A stretch of DNA of 64,000 nt from assembly GCF_004769235.1 (NCBI RefSeq), contig NZ_RQFG01000001.1, positions 1 to 64,000 of the forward strand, in the 5' to 3' direction. Shown in pieces: positions 57,723 to 64,000 of this stretch. The stretch's first letter is position 1. The number at the start of each line of letters is the position of its first letter. Source of the stretch: Leptospira kanakyensis. Lineage in GTDB: Bacteria; Spirochaetota; Leptospiria; Leptospirales; Leptospiraceae. The notes beneath the pieces are model-generated. The model did not search any database. It was given only the letters and a program-made list of their open reading frames with translations, and was not told where the DNA came from. Both the position numbers and the translations under genes were made by a program.

Positions 57723-58775
57723 TTGTCAGGTCCCATAGTACGTAATTACAAAGGAGGTTCCATCGTCTACTTCGAGAAAGACAAGGCGGAGGATATCTTT
57801 GTACTACAAAAAGGTCGTGTTGTACTAACTTACACGAATATCAACGGTGTGGAACTGAAAGAGGACGTAAAACTCGGTGAGTTTTTCGGAGTTAAGAGTG
57901 CCATCGGTCGTTACCCCAGGGAAGAGACTGCTCAAGTCATAGGAGCCGCTACAGTTCTGGTCTTCAAAGTCCCAGAATTCGAAAAATTTGTCTCAGACAA
58001 AACCCATCTCATCATCAAAATGCTAAAGGTGTTCTCAAGCCAACTCCGGCAAGTCCACCGCCAGGTTAGGGAAATCCTCGGACAAGGGGAAGCGAAGAAC
58101 CCAGCCTTCGAACTTATGAATGTGGCCGAAGTTTATTATAAAAATGGAAACTTTGAACATGCTGCCTACGCTTTCGAAAAGTATTTACAACATTACCCGG
58201 ACGGAATGTACACTGACCGAGCCCGGCAACTTGTTGACCTAGCTCGTAAAAAAACACCATTCCCTCTCACCATACAAGAATTAGTTTATAAACCGGAACC
58301 AGGAGCCCAAGCTGGGAAACTCCAAGAAATGCTAAAAACAATGGCTGTTCCGGCACAAAACTCTGGTTCGAGTATTGATCCCAATTCTATCCTTTCCCAA
58401 TATGACAAAGCATCCACACTGATGAATGCAGGGAAATATGCAGAGTCCATTGACTTATTCAAAACCGTTTCGGAAAGAACAGATTCTGTTACCCAAGAAG
58501 AAGAACAGTTTGTGGAAAATTCATTATTCTATATGGGTAAGTCCAGTTTCAAAGCTAAGGACTATCCTGGAGCCATCGCTCATTTTTCTAATTTTATTAA
58601 AAAATACCCCAAAGGTTTATTACTCAAAGAAAACCTTTACCACCTAGCACTTGCTACAGAAGCTTCGGGGGAAAAAGAAAAAGCCAAACAGTTATTCCAA
58701 AAGGTAACACAAATGCCACCTTTGGATGATAGTATCTCGGAAGATGCTAAATCCAAACTCAAAGGAGGCAAATAG
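57723..58775 (+). CDS. Cyclic-nucleotide-binding domain protein with TPR repeats
   Basis: The protein has 350 residues. Residues about 5-115 form a CRP-like cNMP-binding domain ([41 protein letters not shown]). The rest carries TPR/YbgF-like repeats ([34 protein letters not shown]). No DNA-binding domain is present, so it acts through protein contacts. The start is TTG 57723 with GCGAGG upstream. An ATG a few bases before is out of frame. It is coupled to the following CRP gene. Confidence 0.85.
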   Translation: MSGPIVRNYKGGSIVYFEKDKAEDIFVLQKGRVVLTYTNINGVELKEDVKLGEFFGVKSAIGRYPREETAQVIGAATVLVFKVPEFEKFVSDKTHLIIKMLKVFSSQLRQVHRQVREILGQGEAKNPAFELMNVAEVYYKNGNFEHAAYAFEKYLQHYPDGMYTDRARQLVDLARKKTPFPLTIQELVYKPEPGAQAGKLQEMLKTMAVPAQNSGSSIDPNSILSQYDKASTLMNAGKYAESIDLFKTVSERTDSVTQEEEQFVENSLFYMGKSSFKAKDYPGAIAHFSNFIKKYPKGLLLKENLYHLALATEASGEKEKAKQLFQKVTQMPPLDDSISEDAKSKLKGGK

Positions 58776-59419
58776 TGAACGACCAAATGTTAGAAGCCAT
58801 GTTTGGAAAATTTGGAAAAGTATTCCAACCAAACGAAGTATTGTTTTGTGAATACGAACCCGGAAATGACTTTTATTTAATCAAAGAAGGAAAAGTCAAA
58901 ATTACTAAAACCATTGGAACCAGTATCAAAACCTTGGATGTTTTGGAAGCTGGGGATATTTTGGGAGAGATGGCCATTTTAGAGGAACAACCTCGTTCTG
59001 CCACCGCCATTGCTGTCACGGAAGTGAAAGCCCTGAACTTCAACCGTGCAAACTTTGAAATGTTAATGACAAAGAACCCAGCACTTGCCATGAAACTCCT
59101 TCATATTTTTTCCTTTCGGATTTATGACCAAAAACGCCGCCTTATGATTCTTCTTATGGATGATATCATTGGAAAAGTATGCGACGTCTTTGTGATGTTA
59201 TACGAAAAGCAGTATAACAATGATGTATACAACGAAATTATCCTTTCAGCCACCGTGGATGACATTGCCAATTGGTGTGCCCAACCTGTAGGGGAAGTCC
59301 AAAAGGTCCTCATGCAGTATGTAAAAACAGGCAAACTAGATCTCTATCCAGATAAAATTGTTATTCACAATATCTCCGATTTTCAAAGGATAGTGAATCA
59401 GAAACGTAAACCTACGTAA
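58775..59419 (+). CDS. CRP/FNR-family transcription regulator
   Basis: The protein has 214 residues. It shows an N-terminal cNMP-binding domain ([39 protein letters not shown]), a long helix ([18 protein letters not shown]) and a C-terminal winged helix ([20 protein letters not shown]). The phosphate-binding cassette [13 protein letters not shown] fits cAMP-type binding. GTG start 58775 overlaps the previous stop. The target genes are unknown. Confidence 0.9.
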   Translation: MNDQMLEAMFGKFGKVFQPNEVLFCEYEPGNDFYLIKEGKVKITKTIGTSIKTLDVLEAGDILGEMAILEEQPRSATAIAVTEVKALNFNRANFEMLMTKNPALAMKLLHIFSFRIYDQKRRLMILLMDDIIGKVCDVFVMLYEKQYNNDVYNEIILSATVDDIANWCAQPVGEVQKVLMQYVKTGKLDLYPDKIVIHNISDFQRIVNQKRKPT

Positions 59420-59421
59420 AA

Positions 59422-59494
59422 GCTCCCATAGCTCAGGTGGATAGAGCACTAGTTTCCTAAACTGGGGACACAGGTTCGAATCCTGTTGGGGGCA
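59422..59494 (+). tRNA. tRNA-Arg (anticodon CCU)
   Basis: The 73-nt cloverleaf has acceptor GCTCCCA with TGGGGGC (one G-U), D arm GCTC-GAGC, anticodon stem CTAGT/ACTGG around loop TTCCTAA (anticodon CCT, reads AGG), and T arm ACAGG-TTCGAAT-CCTGT. The discriminator base is A and CCA is not encoded. It starts 2 nt after the CRP gene stop and ends 7 nt before prmC, so it must be excised from an mRNA or have its own internal promoter. Confidence 0.95.
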
Positions 59495-59501
59495 AAAGAT
59501 C

Positions 59502-60386
59502 ATGGCGGAACAACCAGGAACTCTTCTTTATTATCTAAAACGATCCACAGAATTTCTGGAGAAAAAGGAAATTCCAAACCCTCGTGTGGATGCCGAATGG
59601 ATCCTTTCTGATCTTTTAAATCTCCCCCGCATCAAACTCTATTCTCAATTTGAAATGCCGCTGGGACAAAAAGAAATCGACATTTACCGCGAACGAATTG
59701 TAGAACGAAGCAAAAGAAAACCTGTCGCTTATATCACTGGTAAAAAGGGATTTCATAAATTTGAATATTTTGTAACGGAAGATGTCCTCATTCCAAGGCC
59801 TGAAACCGAAGAATTAGTGGACTATCTTTGGAAAAGAAAAGAAGAACTATCCCTTGTCGAATCAAAAGAACTTCAAATTTGGGATCTTTGTTCTGGGAGT
59901 GGATGTATTGGTCTTAGTCTCACACAACTTCTACCATCGAGTGTTGTGACTCTCTCGGACATTTCTGAAAAAGCAATTGCCGTGAGTCGTCGTAATGCGG
60001 AAAAATACAACTTAAACGAGAGAACCAAATTTTACGTTTCTGATTTGGACACATTAATCCCTAAAGATTTACAATTTGATTTGGTTGTTTCGAATCCACC
60101 TTATATCCCCGAATCAGAAAAACCTGAGATTATGCCAGATGTACTCGACTATGAACCACATATGGCACTTTTTGTTTCTGATTTTGAATATTTCCACAAA
60201 CAATTGTTATCCGCAGTATTTAAAAGATTAATTCCAGGTGGAAAACTAATGATGGAAACCCATCCTTTGTATATGAATGAAGTGGAAGAGATCGCAAAAA
60301 AATTAGGGTATGTTTCTATAAAAAGAATCTTAGACAGTTCGAAGAAAGAACGTTTTCTCTTTGCCGAAACGCCGTCTGCATCCTAG
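59502..60386 (+). CDS. prmC: Release factor glutamine methyltransferase
   Basis: The protein has 294 residues. It methylates the GGQ glutamine of release factors RF1/RF2. It shows an N-terminal helical domain (NPRVDAEWILSDLLNLPR), YITGKKGFHKFEYFV, IPRPETEELVDYL, SAM motif IWDLCSGSGCIGLSLTQLL and the catalytic NPPY (VVSNPPYIPESE). The G-rich 3' end of the tRNA lies where its ribosome site would be. Confidence 0.95.
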   Translation: MAEQPGTLLYYLKRSTEFLEKKEIPNPRVDAEWILSDLLNLPRIKLYSQFEMPLGQKEIDIYRERIVERSKRKPVAYITGKKGFHKFEYFVTEDVLIPRPETEELVDYLWKRKEELSLVESKELQIWDLCSGSGCIGLSLTQLLPSSVVTLSDISEKAIAVSRRNAEKYNLNERTKFYVSDLDTLIPKDLQFDLVVSNPPYIPESEKPEIMPDVLDYEPHMALFVSDFEYFHKQLLSAVFKRLIPGGKLMMETHPLYMNEVEEIAKKLGYVSIKRILDSSKKERFLFAETPSAS

Positions 60387-60391
60387 TCATC

Positions 60392-60805
60392 TTATCTCCC
60401 TTTGCCAACAAGTCGGACTGAAGATTGGATTTTAAAAAGTAATAAATAAAGTTCTTTTTCGTCTGTTTCTGTTAGATCCTTTCGAAAAACAAGATCTGCC
60501 GATGCGATGATGGGAAGTCCCTTCTCCCAAACTTCTTTTCCCTTTTTGGTAAATCGTAAATTGTATTGGCGTTTGTCAGTTTCTGAGATTTCGCGTTTCA
60601 CCCAAGTTTTTTTGACCCAACCATCCACGAGTCTAGAAATAGTGGTTTTGTCTTTTACCAAACGTTCACTCAATTCCTTTTGGTTTAAACTTTCCGATTC
60701 TGACAAAGGAAGAAGTGACATCCATTCTTCAAACCGCATCCCCATTCTTTTTTTTTCGAATTCGTCCGCAAGAAACCTCCTCATTAGCAGCAAAGTTTCA
60801 CTCAT
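60392..60805 (-). CDS. MarR-family transcription regulator
   Basis: The protein has 137 residues from ATG 60805 (MSETLLLMRRFL), preceded by CGGAA. A GTG at 60850 would add 15 residues. The winged-helix core is LNQKELSERLVKDKTTISRL with RQYNLRFTKKGKEVWEKGL. MarR proteins are usually repressors relieved by small ligands. It is divergent from the alpha/beta hydrolase gene, with inverted repeats between them, which suggests it controls that gene and itself. Confidence 0.87.
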   Translation of the reverse strand: MSETLLLMRRFLADEFEKKRMGMRFEEWMSLLPLSESESLNQKELSERLVKDKTTISRLVDGWVKKTWVKREISETDKRQYNLRFTKKGKEVWEKGLPIIASADLVFRKDLTETDEKELYLLLFKIQSSVRLVGKGR

Positions 60806-60887
60806 ATAAATTCCGAGATGGTTTGCAATTCCGTTCCCTTTCACAATCACAGTCCAGTAGTTTTATAAAAACTTTCAAGTCTTTTTT

Positions 60888-60927
60888 AGTTGCAATTATC
60901 AACCATATAGTTGTATATTGCAACTAT
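60888..60927. promoter_or_regulatory. Nested inverted repeats, candidate MarR operator
   Basis: AGTTGCAAT (60888-60896) pairs exactly with ATTGCAACT (60917-60925). A second perfect pair, ATAGTTG (60907-60913) and CAACTAT (60921-60927), is nested in it. A sigma-70-like TTGCAA, 18 bp, TATATT (60890-60895 and 60914-60919) overlaps the repeats and would drive the hydrolase gene. Such overlap is typical of repressor sites. Confidence 0.6.
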
Positions 60928-60975
60928 ATTCAAAACACAAAAATAGAAAATATTCGCAACCTTTGAGGAAATGTT

Positions 60976-61827
60976 ATGGAATGGAAATACCAAACAATTG
61001 AAAGAGAGGGATTTAACCTCCAAGTGGCAAAAAATAACACTGACGGCCCATCCCTATTTTGGATTGGGAGTGCTTTGTATTATCCAAGAGTGATCCCGGA
61101 AGAAATCTCTGAAAAATACCAAATCACAGTGGTGGACCAAAGAGGTTTTGCCAAACGAATAGGCAAAAAAGTTGAATCAAAAGAAGATTATTTTTTGGAA
61201 AAACTATTAGATGATTTTGTTTTTCTCCAAACGGAATTGAAAGTACCAACCTGTCCTATCGTGGGCCATTCGGGACATGGGTATATGGCACTAAGTTATG
61301 CCGCCAAATATCCAGAAAAAGCCAAGAGCCTTGTGATGATCTCCACAGGCCCAAGCCATGGAACTCCCATGTTAGAAGCAGAAGTTTATTTTCAAAAATA
61401 TGCATCTGGTCTTCGCAAAGAAGCACATTTGAAAAATTTATCTGAGTTTCAAAAAAATATAGAGAGAACCCCTGAGGATTTTTTTATCCATTACTGCGTG
61501 AGTTTGGAAGCCAAAGGGTTTTACAAAATTCCCTTTCCCTCTAGAACGTTTTGGGAAGGAATCCATACAAACAAACTCGCCTTTGATTACTTGTTTGGTG
61601 AAGTGTTTCGTGATATAGCTGTTTCCGATTTTTTTAAAAAACTATCTATTCCCACTTGGATTTGTATGGGGAAGGAAGACTATCAGGTGGCACCATACTA
61701 CACTTGGGATCCCATCTTAAAAGAGTTTCCAGAAATCAAAATGACTGTGATGGAAGAATCGAGCCATTTGCCTTTTTTCGAAAGGCCAGAGGAATTTTTA
61801 AATCAGCTGGAAATTTGTTTGGACTAA
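60976..61827 (+). CDS. Alpha/beta hydrolase
   Basis: The protein has 283 residues. The nucleophile elbow is GHSGHG (IVGHSGHGYMALSYAAKYPE), an acid is likely in WICMGKEDYQVAP and the catalytic His in EESSHLPFFERPEEF. It belongs to the prolyl-iminopeptidase / haloalkane dehalogenase-like group. The substrate is unknown; control by the divergent MarR gene suggests a xenobiotic or stress role. A TGAGGAAAT site precedes the ATG. Confidence 0.85.
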   Translation: MEWKYQTIEREGFNLQVAKNNTDGPSLFWIGSALYYPRVIPEEISEKYQITVVDQRGFAKRIGKKVESKEDYFLEKLLDDFVFLQTELKVPTCPIVGHSGHGYMALSYAAKYPEKAKSLVMISTGPSHGTPMLEAEVYFQKYASGLRKEAHLKNLSEFQKNIERTPEDFFIHYCVSLEAKGFYKIPFPSRTFWEGIHTNKLAFDYLFGEVFRDIAVSDFFKKLSIPTWICMGKEDYQVAPYYTWDPILKEFPEIKMTVMEESSHLPFFERPEEFLNQLEICLD

Positions 61828-61887
61828 ACATAAGTTAGAAAAATCGAATTCGGTTCCTTCATTTTTTTCTTTTTGATTGATTAGGAA

Positions 61888-64000
61888 CTACTGCACAACC
61901 CAAATCCCCTGGGTGAAGGCTTGGTTCCATTTATAAAAACTTCCAACAACAATGGGAACTCCTCCAATCATAGAAAACGAACTTAAGTTTCCACTTTGTA
62001 ATTGGGAAAAATTACGATCAACTCCACCCGTTTTATCAATTTTTGCCAATGCTGTTTGAAAATAAAGATTCAAATCATATTGACTCAAACTGAGTAAATA
62101 TAAGGAATTACCGTCGTCTGACAGACCATATACGGAACTTCCAGGAACTGTCATTGTGAATGGCAAAAGTTCTTTTTGTTCCAAATCAAAACCAGCCAAC
62201 AAATAACGGCTTTGCCCATTTACGGAACTAAACTCCCCAGCAAAATAAATAGCTCCTCCAAAGATATGAATCGTTTTGATAGTCCCTAAACCCGTTGTGA
62301 TTCCAATCGGATTGTTATTCGGAGTTGTGATCGGGTCTGCAAAATTTGCAGTAAAATTTGTCACAGTGGCCCCTGGCAAATTAAGACATACCATACCGGC
62401 TCTCGTATTTCCAGATACAGTAGTAAAGGTGCCAGAAACAAAGAGTTCTGTTTCACTAAAGACAAGTTTTCTTACAGAGCCATTAAAATTTAAATTGGGC
62501 CAGAGAAGAGATCTTGATGTCCCACTCAAATCTATTTTTGCCAACCGATTGATACTGGATGCGTCTACAGTGGTAAAGTCACCACCAACATAGAGAGCGT
62601 CGTCTTTCACAGCTAAAGTTTGTATTTCACCGGCACTAGCTCCGAACGCTGGGTTCCAATTGCTTGGTTGTGCTGTTCCAAAATCCAATTCAACAAATCC
62701 ATTCCGAGTGGAGGAACCCACTTGAGTAAAGTTACCCGATGCGTAAAGATAGTTTCCATGGAAGGTGATATCATTGATAAGTCCGTTAAAATTTGGAGTA
62801 AAATTGGTAATCGATTGGTGATTCAAATCTGCAGAGAATAAATAATTACGATCAACAATATTAGTAAATATATAATTCCCACCAATAAACAAACGGTTGT
62901 TCCACGGCAATATAGACTTTGTTGAAAAATTTGAACCATTATTGTACAAACCTGGATTCCATGAATCAGTGACTGTTCCAAAAGTGGAATCTACTTTGAC
63001 TGCACTGGCCCTGGATTGCCCATTCACTGAATCAAAATTTCCAACAAAAAACACGGAATCATTTGTTTCATAAACATCCTCTAAAGGGTTTAAAGAAAAA
63101 CTTGAAATAGCAGGAGCCCATGTATCAGGGGATCCAGCACCTGACAAAGAAACTCTAGCCAAAAAGTTCCGAGGTGTACTGCCACCAACTAAAGTAAAAC
63201 TCCCACCGAAATAGGCCTTTCCGTCTCGAATCAATAGTTTGGTAACCTCACCATCAACATTAGGATTCCAAGAAGTATCCAGACCATCCGAAGCATTAAT
63301 CGCTCCTAAATTATTCCGAGTGTTTCCATTGATACTTGTAAAATTTCCTCCGATATAGACAATCCCACCGGAAAGAGAAACGGTTTTTATCGATGCTCCT
63401 GAAATCGAAGGTTGCCAACTTGTGGCAATTCCTGTAACCAAGTCAACAGCTCCCGCAAATTGGCGGAGTTGACCACCTAACGAAGAAAAATACCCACCTA
63501 CGACAAAAGCAACTCCTTCACCAATTGCAATATCATTTGGTTGGACATCTGGATTTGGATTCCAGGAATTTACTTGGCCAGAAGTCAAATCTACAGCTGC
63601 TAAATAGTTTCGCGTATTTCCATTTACAGCCGTAAAATCACCTAAAAGATACAAAACTCCTGCATGAACTGTAACTTTATTCACAACTCCATTGATCACG
63701 ACATTAAAATTAGGATCTAACTTTCCATCGGAAAGGAAATGAGCCAAATACGTTCTGGTTTTAGTGTTTGCGATTTGGAAATGTCCTGAAACAAAAATCC
63801 CACCCACTCCATCTAACACAGCACTAGTGACGCGAACTGCCCCTAAATCATTGAAGTTCATAAACTCTTCTGTCGGGAAAATAGTGCCTGTATCTAAATT
63901 AACGAAACTCCCGCCACCAACAGGGACTCCGACCTTTGTGAAATCACCGGCAAAGTAAACACGACCATTCCATTCTTTTACTACCTTCACATCACCATTA
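61888..64000 (-). CDS. Large beta-propeller-like repeat protein, 5' end outside the window
   Basis: Over 700 residues are visible and the frame stays open to the edge, so the N-terminus is missing. About 13 repeats of 45-60 residues share the pattern Y-x-G-G-x-F-T-x-V-x-G-x-T-R followed by a spacer and SWNP, for example VYIGGNFTSINGNTRNNLGA and ALYVGGDFTTVDASS. This resembles delta-60/WD-like beta-propeller domains of surface or secreted proteins. Two or more propellers are likely. Only one cysteine is visible (about residue 548). No function can be named. Confidence 0.82.
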   Translation of the reverse strand, partial: NGDVKVVKEWNGRVYFAGDFTKVGVPVGGGSFVNLDTGTIFPTEEFMNFNDLGAVRVTSAVLDGVGGIFVSGHFQIANTKTRTYLAHFLSDGKLDPNFNVVINGVVNKVTVHAGVLYLLGDFTAVNGNTRNYLAAVDLTSGQVNSWNPNPDVQPNDIAIGEGVAFVVGGYFSSLGGQLRQFAGAVDLVTGIATSWQPSISGASIKTVSLSGGIVYIGGNFTSINGNTRNNLGAINASDGLDTSWNPNVDGEVTKLLIRDGKAYFGGSFTLVGGSTPRNFLARVSLSGAGSPDTWAPAISSFSLNPLEDVYETNDSVFFVGNFDSVNGQSRASAVKVDSTFGTVTDSWNPGLYNNGSNFSTKSILPWNNRLFIGGNYIFTNIVDRNYLFSADLNHQSITNFTPNFNGLINDITFHGNYLYASGNFTQVGSSTRNGFVELDFGTAQPSNWNPAFGASAGEIQTLAVKDDALYVGGDFTTVDASSINRLAKIDLSGTSRSLLWPNLNFNGSVRKLVFSETELFVSGTFTTVSGNTRAGMVCLNLPGATVTNFTANFADPITTPNNNPIGITTGLGTIKTIHIFGGAIYFAGEFSSVNGQSRYLLAGFDLEQKELLPFTMTVPGSSVYGLSDDGNSLYLLSLSQYDLNLYFQTALAKIDKTGGVDRNFSQLQSGNLSSFSMIGGVPIVVGSFYKWNQAFTQGIWVVQ

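Overview
The window is 64 kb of low-GC, gene-dense spirochaete chromosome, most likely from Leptospira and probably a free-living (saprophyte-type) species. The evidence is a fused hemC-hemD gene in a complete haem cluster, an EF-G of the spirochaete/mitochondrial type, flagellar hook genes, short atypical lipoprotein signal sequences, and a full assimilatory sulfate pathway. I cannot name a species. I see no insertion sequence, prophage, integrase or CRISPR array.

Layout. 1-7001: a possible gene tail, a long hairpin, two convergent membrane histidine kinases (7TM-DISM-like and MASE1-like), then trpC and a STAS anti-anti-sigma gene diverging from murD. 7046-16203 (minus): an HD-GYP/GAF c-di-GMP phosphodiesterase, an unusual membrane-anchored TPR protein paired with a polytopic membrane protein, and the hook operon fliK-flgD-flgE closed by a terminator. 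16383-30084: a sulfur supercluster with the sulfate ABC importer (sbp, cysT, cysW, cysA), a 4Fe-4S type APS reductase (cysH), ATP sulfurylase (cysD, cysN), an Fe(II)/2-oxoglutarate dioxygenase plus a BASS-family transporter, sulfite reductase (cysI, cysJ) and two siroheme genes (cobA and a precorrin-2 dehydrogenase). No APS kinase is present, so the pathway appears to run sulfate, APS, sulfite, sulfide. cysK (45279-46193) finishes it.

30081-33955: a lipoprotein, a NERD-domain P-loop protein whose last codons overlap the 3' end of the RNase P RNA gene on the other strand, a small secreted protein, a 400-bp non-coding stretch with short direct and inverted repeats, and msrB. 34062-42277: a tightly overlapping haem operon, hemA-hemCD-hemB-hemL-hemE-hemN-hemG/Y. 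A 19-bp near-palindrome lies between it and msrB. The last pathway gene, hemH, is on the opposite strand, overlaps topA, and forms a cysK-topA-hemH series. topA appears to start at an AUC codon.

46260-53480 (mostly minus): a HEAT-repeat protein, a PHA-type regulator, uncharacterised proteins, a TlpA-like thioredoxin, a UbiA-family (DPPR-synthase-like) prenyltransferase and a TrkH potassium channel subunit. 53607-60386 (plus): fusA, a LysM/degenerate M23 protein, an amidohydrolase, two cyclic-nucleotide-binding proteins, tRNA-Arg(CCU) and prmC. 60392-64000: a MarR regulator diverging from an alpha/beta hydrolase with nested inverted repeats between them, and a truncated beta-propeller-like repeat protein running off the right edge.
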